Shown here piece after piece: positions 52,809 to 61,632 of a stretch of DNA of 64,000 nt. The position numbers and the translations under genes were made by a program. The notes beneath the pieces are model-generated. The model was not told the origin of the DNA. It was given only the letters and a program-made list of their open reading frames with translations, and did not search any database. This stretch comes from Candidatus Sphingomonas phytovorans (lineage in GTDB: Bacteria > Pseudomonadota > Alphaproteobacteria > Sphingomonadales > Sphingomonadaceae): positions 3,474,501 through 3,538,500 of the forward strand of contig CP119314.1 of assembly GCA_029202385.1 (NCBI GenBank), written 5' to 3'. Positions within the stretch are counted from its first letter, which is position 1. Each line of letters opens with the position of its first letter.

Positions 52809-54254
52809 TCAGCCGCCCGCCACGGTCTCCCGCAATCCCCCGCCCAGCGCCACATAGAGCGACACCTCGCTCTGCAACTGGGCGCTGCGCAGCGCGAGAA
52901 GCTGCTGTTCGGCCGAGAACAGATTGCGTTCCGCATCGAGCACTTCGAGATAGATCGACAGGCCATTGTCGTAGCGCATGCGCGCGACCCGGGCGAGGCG
53001 GCGCTGGGCGTCGACGGTGCGGACCTGCGCCTCGATCTGCTCCGCATATTGACGCCGCGCGACCAGCGCGTCGGCGACTTCGCGGAAGGCTCCCTGGGCG
53101 GCGCGCTGATAGGCGGCGACCAGTTCGTCGGCCTGCGCCTTGCTGAGCGCAACGCCCGCCGAGGTCTTGCCCCAGGTGAGGATCGGCAGGGTCGCGTTCG
53201 CCGCCGTCTGGTACTGGAACGACCCGCTCGACACCAGGCTGCTCAGCGCCGGCGAGACGAAGCCGAGCAAGCCGGTGAGCGAGATCTGCGGCAGGAACGC
53301 AGCGCGCGCCGCGCCGATATTCGCGTTCGCCGCGCGCAGCCGCTGTTCGGCCTGAAGGATGTCAGGCCGGTTGACGAGCAGCGCCGAGGGCAGGCCGGGC
53401 TCAAGCGTGGTGTACTGGCCCGGGTCCGACAAGGGCCGCGCTGGCGGCAGCGGATCGGCGATCGGGCCGCCGACCAGCACGGTCAGCAGATTCTCCGATT
53501 GCTGCGTGGTGCGGCGCAGTTCGGCGAGCTCGGTCTCGGCCTGGGTGACCAGCAGCGCCGACTGGTCGTAATCGACCGTCGAGGTGACGCCGGCATCCAT
53601 GCGCTTGCGCGCGATGACCAGCCCTTCGCGGCGGCCGGCGACCGAGCGCTCGGCCAGCGCGATCTGCTCCTCGCCGGCACGGATCTGGAGATAGGTCGCG
53701 GCGACCTGGCCAACGAGCGACAGGCGGAAAGCGCGCTCGGCCTCCACGGTCGCGAGATATTCGTGGCGCTGCGCGTCGGACAGGTTGCGGACGCGCCCCC
53801 AGAAATCGAGCTCGAAGCTGGACACCGACGCGCCGACCGAGAACTGGTTGAGCGTGAAGGCGTCAGGCGTATTGGCGCCGCCGCTGCCCGAGGTGGGGAA
53901 GGCAAGCGAATTGAGCGGCGTGCGCGTGCGCGAGGCGCCCGCCTGCAGGCCGAGCTGGGGCAGGCGGTCGGCATCTTGGATGCGGTATTGAGCGCGCGCC
54001 TGGGCGACGCGGGCGACCGACTGGGCGAGATCGCGGTTGTTGGCGAGCGCGGCCGTGATCAGCACCTGGAGGCGCGGATCGCCGAAATAGTCGCGCCAGC
54101 CGATATCCGTCGCCGCCCGCGCGCCAGCCACGGCCGGCGCCTCCGGGAAGGTGGCCGAGACCGGCGCGACCGGCTGGCGCCAGGCCGGCGCGAAGTTGCA
54201 CGAGGCGAGCGTGGTGGCACCGGCCAGAACAGTCAGGACGGGGAACTTACGCAT
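52809..54254 (-). CDS. RND efflux outer-membrane channel (NodT/OprM family)
   Basis: 481 residues of the TolC-like family. It is a lipoprotein: the signal ends TTLASC with Cys19. Two repeats of long helices are expected, with typical strings AALANNRDLAQSVARVAQAR and SLVGQVAATYLQIRAGEEQI, and ADELVAAYQRAAQGAFREV. It forms the exit duct of a tripartite pump with the two genes upstream. Its start overlaps the RND stop by eight bases, so the three are one operon. Confidence 0.93.
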   Translation of the reverse strand: MRKFPVLTVLAGATTLASCNFAPAWRQPVAPVSATFPEAPAVAGARAATDIGWRDYFGDPRLQVLITAALANNRDLAQSVARVAQARAQYRIQDADRLPQLGLQAGASRTRTPLNSLAFPTSGSGGANTPDAFTLNQFSVGASVSSFELDFWGRVRNLSDAQRHEYLATVEAERAFRLSLVGQVAATYLQIRAGEEQIALAERSVAGRREGLVIARKRMDAGVTSTVDYDQSALLVTQAETELAELRRTTQQSENLLTVLVGGPIADPLPPARPLSDPGQYTTLEPGLPSALLVNRPDILQAEQRLRAANANIGAARAAFLPQISLTGLLGFVSPALSSLVSSGSFQYQTAANATLPILTWGKTSAGVALSKAQADELVAAYQRAAQGAFREVADALVARRQYAEQIEAQVRTVDAQRRLARVARMRYDNGLSIYLEVLDAERNLFSAEQQLLALRSAQLQSEVSLYVALGGGLRETVAGG

Positions 54255-57200
54255 GAGCGGGTGCTCCATGATCGGCCGCGCCATCGGACGTGTCGTCGTC
54301 GATCGGCCGGCGCTTGTGCGACAGCCATTTGCGCGCGGCATAATAGAAGACGGGGGTGAAGAAGATGCCGAACGCGGTGGCCGCGATCATCCCGCCCATC
54401 ACGCCCGTGCCGACCGCGTGGCGGCTGGCCGCCCCTGCCCCGGCCGCGATGACCAGCGGCACCATGCCGAGGATGAAGGCGAGGCTGGTCATCAGGATCG
54501 GGCGAAGGCGCTGGCGCACCGCCTCCAGTGTCGCTTCGAGCGGACCACGGTCGCCGACCTCGTCGTCGATCGCGAATTCGACGACCAGGATGGCGTTCTT
54601 CGCCGCCAGCCCGATGATCGTGATGAGGCCGATGTTGAAATAGACGTCGGCCGACAGCCCGCGCACCATGGTGAAGACCACCGCGCCAAGCACCCCGAAC
54701 GGCACCACCATCAGCACCGAGAAGGGGATCGCCCAGCTGTTGTAGAGCGCCGCCAGCAACAGGAAGACGACGACCAGCGACAGGCCGAGCAGAAGCCCGA
54801 TCTGGCCACCGGCCTGCTTCTCCTCATAGGCGGTGCCGGTCCATTCATGGCCGAAGCCCGATTTCAGCACGCTGTCGGCGATGCGTTCCATCTCGGCCAG
54901 CGCGGCACCCGAGCTCTGGCCCGGCGCCGCCTGGCCCGAAATGGTGACCGACGGATAGCCGTTATAGCGCTGGAGCTGAGTCGCGCCCGCCGTCCACGAC
55001 ACCTTGGTGAAGGCGGAGAAGGGCACCATCGTCCCGGCCTGGTTACGCACCCTGAGGGCAAGCACGTCCTCGGCGGTCATCCGGCTCGACGCGTCGGACT
55101 GGAGATAGACGCGCTGGACGGTGCCCTGGTTCGAGAAGTCGTTGGCGTAAGCTGAGCCGAAGCTGATCGCGAGCGTCGCGTTGACGTCCGCGATCGACAG
55201 GCCGAGCGCGCGCGCCTGGACCCGGTCGATATCGACATAGAGCTGCGGCGAGGGCGCCTGCCCTTCCGGCCGGACGCCGGCAAGCTTCGGGCTCTTCGCC
55301 GCCTGAGCGAGGATCTCGCCCATCGCAGCCTGCAACCCTTGCGGATCGTTGCCGATGCGGTCCTCGATCTTCATCGAGAAGCCGGTGGCGTTGCCAAGCG
55401 CCTGGATCGCCGGCGGGTTGAGCGCGAAGATCGTCGCGCCGCTGATGCCCGCGGTCGCCCCGAAGGTGCCGCCGATCACCGACTGAACCGAATTCGCGGC
55501 GCCCTTGCGGTCCTCATAGGGCTTGAGGCTGACGAAGGAGAGCGCCGCCGACTGGCCCTGGCCGAAGAAGTTGAAGCCGATGACCGAGAACATCTGTTCG
55601 AACTGCGGCTGCTTGTAGAGATAGGCCTCGGTCGCCTTGACCGCCGCGGTGGTGCGGTCCGACGTGGCGCCGACCGGCGCGTCATAGTTGACGATGAAAT
55701 AGCCCTGGTCCTCGTCGGGCAGGAACCCGCCGGGAAGGCGCGCGAACAGCAGCAGCGTCACCGCGAAGAGCGCGGCGAACACGGCAAGCCAGCGCAGCGG
55801 GCGGGACAGCATCTTGCCCACGCCGCCGACATAGGCGTCGGTCGCCCGGCCGAAACGGTCGTTGAACCAGTTGAAGAAACGCTGCGGATAGCCCCTCCAG
55901 CCCTCGTGCGGCTCCCGCCGTTCGCCGGGCGCTTCCTTGTGCGGCTTCAGCAGGGTCGCGCAGAGCGCAGGCGTCAGCGTCAGCGCGAGCAGCGCCGAGC
56001 AGAAGATCGACACGGCAAGCGTGACCGAGAACTGGCGGTAGATGCCGCCGGTCGAACCGGGGAAGAACGCCATCGGGATGAACACCGCGATCAGCACCAG
56101 GGTGATGCCGATGATCGCGCCGCGGATCTGGCCCATCGCCTTGATCGTGGCGCGGGGTGGCGACAGCCCCTCCTCTGCCATGATCCGCTCGACATTCTCG
56201 ACCACGACGATCGCGTCGTCGACCAGGATGCCGATCGCCACCACCATCGCGAACAGCGACAGCGTGTTGATCGAGAAGCCGAATGCCCAGAGGCCGAGGC
56301 AGCCGCCCGCCAGCGCGATCGGCACGACGACCGCCGGGATGATGGTCGCGCGCCAGCTCTGCAGGAACAGGAACATCACGAGGAAGACGAGCAGCATCGC
56401 CTCCGCCAGCGTGCGGATTACGTTGGTGATCGAGCTCGAGATGAACGGCGTGGTGTCGTAGGACAGCGACCATTTGATGTCGGGCGGGAAGTTGCGCTCG
56501 AGCTCGGCCATGCGCGCCGACACCGCGTCGCGCGTGGCGATGGCGTTGGCGCCGGTGGCGAGCTGGACCGCGATGCCGGCGACTTCCTTGCCGTTGAGCG
56601 TCGACTTGAACTGGTAGTTGTCGGCGCCGATCTCGACCCGGGCGACGTCGCCGAGCCGCACGGTCGACCCGTCAGGGTTCGCGCGGATGATGATGTCGCG
56701 GAACTGTTCCGGCGTCTGGAAACGGTTCTGGGTGATGATCTTGGCGTTGAATTCGGTGCCGCGCGCGACCGGCTGATCGCCGATGCCGCCGCCCGCGGTC
56801 TGGCTGTTCTGCTCCTGCACGGCGCCGAGCGCGTCGGAGGGCGACAGGTTGAAGCCGGCGAGCTTTTCCGGATCGAGCCAGATGCGCATCGCCTTTTCGG
56901 ACGAGAAGAGCTGGACGTTGCCGACGCCCGGCACGCGGCGCAGCTCGTTCACGATCTTGGTCGAGGCGAAGTCGCCAAGCTCCAGATCGGGGGTCTTGCC
57001 CGACTTGGACTGGATGCCGATGACCTCGAGGAAGCCGGCCGAATTGTCGGTGATCTGGATGCCGAGGCGGCGCACGTCCTCGGGCAGGCGCGGCTCGGCG
57101 CGATTCAGCCGGTCCTGCACCTGGGTGCGCGCGACATCCAGGTTGGTGCCCGACTTAAAGGTCACGATGATCTCGCCGGTGCCGTTCGCGCGGCTGGTCG

Positions 57201-57438
57201 ACGACATGTAGAGATATTTCTCGACCGAATTGAGCTCTCGCTCGATCACGGCCGTGACGTTCTTGTCCATCGTGTCGGCGTCGGCGCCGTTATAGGTATA
57301 GCTGAGCGTCAGCGAGGGCGGCGCGACCGAGGGATATTGCTCGATCGGCAGGTTGAGCAGCGCCATCGTGCCGAACAGCGCGATGAAGGCGGCGATGACC
57401 CAGGCAAAGACCGGGCGATGGACGAAAAAGCTGTCCAT
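54247..57438 (-). CDS. RND multidrug efflux permease (HAE1 family, AcrB/MexB-like)
   Basis: 1063 residues, the normal size. It begins FFVHRPVFAWVIAAFIALFG and has the twelve helices and two large periplasmic loops of the family. The proton-relay Asp pair appears in VAIGILVDDAIVVVENVERI, and GLAAKNAILVVEFAIDDE marks the tenth helix. It exports drugs, dyes, detergents or bile-like compounds in exchange for protons. Five bases separate it from the adaptor gene, and it overlaps the channel gene. Confidence 0.95.
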   Translation of the reverse strand: MDSFFVHRPVFAWVIAAFIALFGTMALLNLPIEQYPSVAPPSLTLSYTYNGADADTMDKNVTAVIERELNSVEKYLYMSSTSRANGTGEIIVTFKSGTNLDVARTQVQDRLNRAEPRLPEDVRRLGIQITDNSAGFLEVIGIQSKSGKTPDLELGDFASTKIVNELRRVPGVGNVQLFSSEKAMRIWLDPEKLAGFNLSPSDALGAVQEQNSQTAGGGIGDQPVARGTEFNAKIITQNRFQTPEQFRDIIIRANPDGSTVRLGDVARVEIGADNYQFKSTLNGKEVAGIAVQLATGANAIATRDAVSARMAELERNFPPDIKWSLSYDTTPFISSSITNVIRTLAEAMLLVFLVMFLFLQSWRATIIPAVVVPIALAGGCLGLWAFGFSINTLSLFAMVVAIGILVDDAIVVVENVERIMAEEGLSPPRATIKAMGQIRGAIIGITLVLIAVFIPMAFFPGSTGGIYRQFSVTLAVSIFCSALLALTLTPALCATLLKPHKEAPGERREPHEGWRGYPQRFFNWFNDRFGRATDAYVGGVGKMLSRPLRWLAVFAALFAVTLLLFARLPGGFLPDEDQGYFIVNYDAPVGATSDRTTAAVKATEAYLYKQPQFEQMFSVIGFNFFGQGQSAALSFVSLKPYEDRKGAANSVQSVIGGTFGATAGISGATIFALNPPAIQALGNATGFSMKIEDRIGNDPQGLQAAMGEILAQAAKSPKLAGVRPEGQAPSPQLYVDIDRVQARALGLSIADVNATLAISFGSAYANDFSNQGTVQRVYLQSDASSRMTAEDVLALRVRNQAGTMVPFSAFTKVSWTAGATQLQRYNGYPSVTISGQAAPGQSSGAALAEMERIADSVLKSGFGHEWTGTAYEEKQAGGQIGLLLGLSLVVVFLLLAALYNSWAIPFSVLMVVPFGVLGAVVFTMVRGLSADVYFNIGLITIIGLAAKNAILVVEFAIDDEVGDRGPLEATLEAVRQRLRPILMTSLAFILGMVPLVIAAGAGAASRHAVGTGVMGGMIAATAFGIFFTPVFYYAARKWLSHKRRPIDDDTSDGAADHGAPAHA

Positions 57439-57443
57439 GACGA

Positions 57444-58625
57444 TCAGTTCCCCTGCTTCGGCTGAGGCTGCTGGCCGGCGGGCGCGGGATCGCCCTGGAC
57501 CTGCACCTTCTGCCCCGGCTGGACCTTCTGCCAGCCGTCGGTGATGATTCGCTCGCCTGCCTTGAGCCCCGACTTGATCAGCCAGTTGCTGCCGGTCTGG
57601 CCGCCGAGCTGGACCGCGCGGGTGGTGACCGATCCGTCCCTGGCGACGACCGAGACGCTGGCGCCGCGCTCACCGATCTGCACGGCGCGGGCGGGTAGCA
57701 GGATGCCGTTGGGGCTGGTGCCCATCGCGATTCGGCCGCGGATGAACTGGCCGGGCAACAACAACCGCTCGGCGTTCGGGAAGACCGCGCGGATCACCTG
57801 GCTGCCGGTCTGCGGATCGACCACCTGGTCTGCGAAATCGAGCTTCCCGACCGGGCCATATTCGCGGCCATTGGCGAGGAGCAGGCGCACCTCGACCTGG
57901 GAGAGGGCCTTGACGGCGCCCGCGTTGCCGGCCTGGCGCATATCGAGGATCGCCGCGTTCGACTGAGTGAACACGGCGTAGATCGGCGAGGGCTGCTCGA
58001 TCGTGGCGAGCAAGGTCGCCTGGCTGGCGCTGACCAGCGCGCCCTCGGTCACCTGAGCGCGGCCGGCGCGGCCGGAAATCGGGGCGCGGACGATCGTGTA
58101 GCTGAGCTGGAGGCGCGACCGGGCGAGCGCGGCGCGGGCATCGGCGACATTGGCGGTTTCCTGGCGCAGGGTCGCCTGGGCCTGATCGAATTCCTGCGCG
58201 CTGACGGCGCGTTCGTTGACCAGCGGCGTATAGCGGCGGACCACCGACGCGGCATTGGCGCGCGCCGCCTCGGCGCGGGCGAGCGCGGCGCGGCCCTGCT
58301 CGACCTGCTGCGAGAGATCGCGCGGATCGATCCGGAACAGCGGCTGGCCGGCGGTGACGTCGGTGCCTTCCTGATACAGGCGGCGTTCGACGATGCCGTC
58401 GGCGCGCGCGCGGACTTCAGCGGTGCGCACCGCCTGGATCCGGCCGGGCAGCTCGACGATGTTCGGCACCTCCTGGGTGCGCACCGTCATCGCGACGACC
58501 AGCGGGGGCGGCATCGCCCCCATGCCGCCCCCGCCGCCGCCCTGTTGAGGGCTGCCTCCACCACAGGCGGAGAGCGCGAGAAGGATAGGACCAAAGGCGA
58601 AACGGCGGGCGATGGTGTAGGTCAC
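57444..58625 (-). CDS. RND periplasmic adaptor (membrane fusion protein)
   Basis: 393 residues. A lipoprotein signal ends LLALSAC with Cys21, followed by a Gly-rich linker. The lipoyl halves flank a coiled-coil hairpin (QQVEQGRAALARAEAARANA), then the beta barrel (YTIVRAPISGRAGRAQVTEG) and membrane-proximal domain, and a Gln/Pro-rich tail. The start is GTG at 58625. It links the permease to the outer-membrane channel. It follows the TetR gene by 56 bp on the same strand. Confidence 0.94.
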   Translation of the reverse strand: MTYTIARRFAFGPILLALSACGGGSPQQGGGGGGMGAMPPPLVVAMTVRTQEVPNIVELPGRIQAVRTAEVRARADGIVERRLYQEGTDVTAGQPLFRIDPRDLSQQVEQGRAALARAEAARANAASVVRRYTPLVNERAVSAQEFDQAQATLRQETANVADARAALARSRLQLSYTIVRAPISGRAGRAQVTEGALVSASQATLLATIEQPSPIYAVFTQSNAAILDMRQAGNAGAVKALSQVEVRLLLANGREYGPVGKLDFADQVVDPQTGSQVIRAVFPNAERLLLPGQFIRGRIAMGTSPNGILLPARAVQIGERGASVSVVARDGSVTTRAVQLGGQTGSNWLIKSGLKAGERIITDGWQKVQPGQKVQVQGDPAPAGQQPQPKQGN

Positions 58626-58681
58626 GGGGGGAACTCCGGGGTCAGCGGCCGGTAAAAAAACAAGTCGGTAGACGGGTGCGG

Positions 58682-59251
58682 TCAGCGACCCGGGCGGGTC
58701 AGATCCATCAGCATGTCGTGCACTTCCACGGGCAGAGGCGGTGGATGATCGGGATGCTGAAGCGAGTTAAGCCAGGCACCGTCCGCCGCGAGGCGGACGA
58801 GAGCACACGCCGGATTGTCGTCAGTCTCGGCATGGATCGCGACTCGGCCCTCGACCCAGCCGGACCAGCCGTCCTGCAGGTCCGGGTCGGCGAGCATCGC
58901 CAGGCACAGGGTCCGGGACGAGGTGGTGCCGTCAAGCCGGTGGTCGGCGAAGACACCGTCGAGATAGGCCCGGGTGAAGCGGCCATGCGGCTCCGGATCG
59001 GTCGCCATCTGGGCATCGATCGTCGCGTCGGCGAACTCGATCATGGCCCCGAGCACACCGCGCACCAGATCCTGCTTGGTCGGGAAATGATGGAACAGCC
59101 CGCCCTTGGTGACGCCGGCGGCCCTGGCGACGGCATCGACCGTCAGCCGGGGCAACCCGCGCTCGGCAATGAGCTGCGCCGCCGCCGCGATCAGCGCGGC
59201 ACGGACCTTTTCAGGCTCCTTGCGCCGTTCATAGCCGATGGGTGGAAGCAC
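58682..59251 (-). CDS. TetR/AcrR-family repressor of the RND efflux operon
   Basis: 189 residues. The N-terminal helix-turn-helix VDAVARAAGVTKGGLFHHFP with FPTKQDLVRGVL is the standard TetR DNA-binding pattern; the rest is a helical ligand pocket with FTRAYLDGVF, similar to sphingomonad regulators of this subgroup. It is the first gene of the efflux operon, on the same strand and not divergent from it. A partial palindrome about 26 bp before its start is a likely operator. It should release DNA when a pump substrate binds. Confidence 0.93.
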   Translation of the reverse strand: MLPPIGYERRKEPEKVRAALIAAAAQLIAERGLPRLTVDAVARAAGVTKGGLFHHFPTKQDLVRGVLGAMIEFADATIDAQMATDPEPHGRFTRAYLDGVFADHRLDGTTSSRTLCLAMLADPDLQDGWSGWVEGRVAIHAETDDNPACALVRLAADGAWLNSLQHPDHPPPLPVEVHDMLMDLTRPGR

Positions 59252-59276
59252 GCGTTGAACCGATCAGGTCATTGAA

Positions 59277-59290
59277 ACCGACCGTCCGGT
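59277..59290. promoter_or_regulatory. Candidate TetR operator for the efflux operon
   Basis: ACCGACCGTCCGGT, within AAACCGACCGTCCGGTA, has ACCG and CGGT arms and resembles TetR/AcrR sites. It lies about 26 bp upstream of the tetR start, where binding would block the whole operon. The inner bases are not symmetric, so the exact borders are uncertain. Confidence 0.4.
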
Positions 59291-59490
59291 ATCTTCGGGA
59301 AACGGGCGAGTCAATCGTTTGTGTGCAGGTGCAGCATTTTTAGAGGCGCAAGCTGACTCGACCCGTCATCCGCGCGCCTGACACAGCATCAGGCTGGTCG
59401 TGGCGTCCCGATCTACCGGGCACGAGCGGGAGCGGCTGGTCCAGACTTCATGCACGATGCTCCCGGATTCCGATCCATCCCGCTCGAATC

Positions 59491-59586
59491 GTCACCCCGG
59501 ACTTGTGCCGGGGTCCACCGTGCCCCTGTACCAACCGGTTGCGGCTCTTGCGGAACAGCGGATGCCGGAACAAGTCCGGCATGATG
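59491..59586. repeat. Intergenic inverted repeat, family B copy 2
   Basis: The left arm GTCACCCCGGACTTGTGCCG and right arm GCCGGAACAAGTCCGGCATG match those at 39477-39572, with about 45 bp between. It fills most of the 370-bp gap between the tetR promoter and the convergent end of the DUF2189 gene. I see no gene in this gap. Confidence 0.78.
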
Positions 59587-59622
59587 TTCCTGGCCGACAT
59601 GCCAGATCGGCTGGATAAACCT

Positions 59623-60420
59623 CTAGACGGCGCGGTCGACCAGCCGGGTGTAGAGATGCCAGCTCGCATAGCCGAGCACCGGTAGCACCACCGCGAGGCC
59701 CATGAACAGCGGGATCGAGGCAATGGCCAGCAGGACAGCGACGATAAGGCCCCAGATCGCGATCTCCACCGGGTTGCGCCGCACCGCGCGAAGCGAGGTC
59801 TGCACCGCGAGGACGAAATCGACCGGCCGGTCGACGAGCAGCGGGAAGGACACCACCGTCGTCACCAGCGTGATCGCGGCGAAGGCGAAACCGGCCAGAT
59901 TGCCGAACAGGATCAGTTCCCACCCCTCGCGCGTGGTGAAGAGCAGGCCGAGAAAGGTCGCTGGATCGGCAGGCTGAAGCGTGCCGAGCGTGGCGTGGTA
60001 GATCGTCCAGGCGACGCCGATCCAGGCGAAGAACAACAGGCCGAGAAAAGTGCCGAGCGCGGCGATCTGGGTCGCCGAGGAGCGCCGGAAGGGATCGAGG
60101 AAATGCACCCAGCGCGCATCCCGCCCTTCTTCCCGCCGTCGCGCCAGTTCGTAGAAGCCGACCGCGACGAGCGGGCCGAGCAGCGACAGGCCGGCGAGCA
60201 ATGGCAGCATGAGCGGGAACAGCGCACCGCCGAGTGTCACTCCGGCGACGACCAGCATCACCACTGGATACAGCAGGGCGGCCAGCACGAGATCGCCGCG
60301 TTTCTCCCGGAAATCGGACCAGCCTTCGCGCAACGCCCAATAGAGGTCGGCGCGGCCGATCTCCCGGACGACGGGCGGCTCAATCGATGCGGCAGGTGTG
60401 ACGGGGGCAATGGCGACCAT
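59623..60420 (-). CDS. DUF2189-family inner-membrane protein
   Basis: 265 residues with six membrane helices. The start at 60420 (GAGAGG upstream) is followed by a short cytoplasmic tail, then ADLYWALREGWSDFREKRGD, GLLFFAWIGVAWTIYHATLG and SFPLLVDRPVDFVLAVQTSL, all typical of DUF2189. The family is annotated loosely as cytochrome oxidase subunit-like, but no haem-binding histidines are arranged for that. It stands alone. Function unknown. Confidence 0.85.
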   Translation of the reverse strand: MVAIAPVTPAASIEPPVVREIGRADLYWALREGWSDFREKRGDLVLAALLYPVVMLVVAGVTLGGALFPLMLPLLAGLSLLGPLVAVGFYELARRREEGRDARWVHFLDPFRRSSATQIAALGTFLGLLFFAWIGVAWTIYHATLGTLQPADPATFLGLLFTTREGWELILFGNLAGFAFAAITLVTTVVSFPLLVDRPVDFVLAVQTSLRAVRRNPVEIAIWGLIVAVLLAIASIPLFMGLAVVLPVLGYASWHLYTRLVDRAV

Positions 60421-60568
60421 GACGTGCCTCTCCAGGCGAGGCAGAGCGGGCCGCCGCCCGTCTCGCGTTCGAGTTACTCCGTGGCCCTCGATGTGGCCAC
60501 ACGGCCCTGATACCACGATATAAGCCTTTGCCGCGACGAATACAAAGGGCGCGGCCGGGATATCGGCG

Positions 60569-61378
60569 TCAGCGGGATGGCGGGCGCCGGCCGACGACCA
60601 CAAGGAAGGTGGGTGCGCCGTAGCGGGCGAACAGGCGCACCTTGGCGATCAGCAGATCGCCATCCCCGTCACACCACCCCGGCGGCCTCAGGTCGACCCG
60701 GTGCATCGCCGTTGCGGGCGGTTCGATGCCGGGAAACGACCCGATGAACGCCTCCTGCGCGTCGTCCCATCCCTTGAGGATGCAGTCCAGCAGCAACGGC
60801 TCGAACGAGCCGAAGCCGAAGGTCGCGATCGCCATGCAATGGGCGATCTTGGCGACCATGCGGAAGCAGGCGAACGCATCGAGCGACTGCGACGCCGCCC
60901 CCGGCAGGCCCATCGCTTCGAGCGCGGCGGAATCGCCGGCGATCATGCGCGCCCAGATCGGCGGGACACCGGCGGGCGACGGCCCGAAGCGATCGAGCAG
61001 AAGCGTGGGTACCGGCTGCACCGGCACGAGCAGGCTGACCGGATAGATGTCCACCGGCACATCGACCCGCTTCGTTCCCTTGCCGGTATCGACGAACATC
61101 GGCAGCGTCTTCGGCCGCCCTTTCGCCCGGCTGCTCATCCCGAGCCATTCCCTGATCGGCCGATAGCCGCCCCGCAGCACGGCGGTCTCGAACCCCGAGG
61201 TGATCTTCTGGCAGGAATCGCAGCTCGCCTCGGGCAGGATCATGTGGCCGTCGAGCGCGAAGGGAATGATATGCTCTTCGGTGAGTCGTCCCCTGCCGCC
61301 CGGGCGGGCGCTGGTGGCACCGCAATAGATGCAGCGGCCGACCCGCGGGAAACGGATGTCGGGCAGGGCGCCGCTCAT
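60569..61378 (-). CDS. HNH-endonuclease-like zinc protein
   Basis: 269 residues. The first 60 contain CIYCGATSARPGG, then LTEEHIIPFALDGHMILPEA (HNH-type His) and CDSCQKITSGFE, so four cysteines frame an HNH-like motif as in zinc-stabilised HNH nucleases. The remaining 200 residues are an unrecognised alpha/beta domain that includes AKIAHCMAIATFGFGSFEPL. Such standalone HNH proteins occur in defence systems, but no partner gene is beside it. Nuclease activity is inferred from the motif only. Confidence 0.65.
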   Translation of the reverse strand: MSGALPDIRFPRVGRCIYCGATSARPGGRGRLTEEHIIPFALDGHMILPEASCDSCQKITSGFETAVLRGGYRPIREWLGMSSRAKGRPKTLPMFVDTGKGTKRVDVPVDIYPVSLLVPVQPVPTLLLDRFGPSPAGVPPIWARMIAGDSAALEAMGLPGAASQSLDAFACFRMVAKIAHCMAIATFGFGSFEPLLLDCILKGWDDAQEAFIGSFPGIEPPATAMHRVDLRPPGWCDGDGDLLIAKVRLFARYGAPTFLVVVGRRPPSR

Positions 61379-61598
61379 GCTGCCGGCCGGTCCCGCGACA
61401 CCGTGAACGACCCGGGCGCCTCCACCCCTTTGTCGCTGGGGCAGCCGTCGCGATCCATCTGTTTCCTCCTCTCTCTGGTGCCGCCATGCCGAATGGCGAG
61501 TCCCGGCCCCGCGATAGGCCGGACCATTGTAATAAAGCGTTGCTCCTCCCCCTCGCGGCGTTGACCCGAACCCGCACGCGGATCAAGCGCCCCGCCAA

Positions 61599-61615
61599 TT
61601 GCTAATCATTCGCAA
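61599..61615. promoter_or_regulatory. Fur-type operator upstream of TonB receptor
   Basis: TTGCTAATCATTCGCAA is a dyad with eight-base arms (TTGCTAAT and ATTCGCAA) around a central C, matching at 7 of 8 positions; it resembles alphaproteobacterial Fur boxes. It lies 17 bp before the receptor start, so Fur bound with iron would repress it. Confidence 0.65.
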
Positions 61616-61632
61616 TATTATTCGAGGGTTCC

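Noticed and set aside
55339..57465. Long open frame of 708 codons on the plus strand, rich in Asp, Arg and Glu
   Set aside because: Antisense to the RND permease. The composition (D/R/E/G-rich, no domains) is typical of a shadow frame.
39477..59586. The RAYT at 49533 as the mobiliser of the family A and B hairpins
   Set aside because: RAYTs act on hairpins that resemble their own flanks. The 21-bp ends around this gene (GTGACAGTGCA core) share no clear sequence with either hairpin family.
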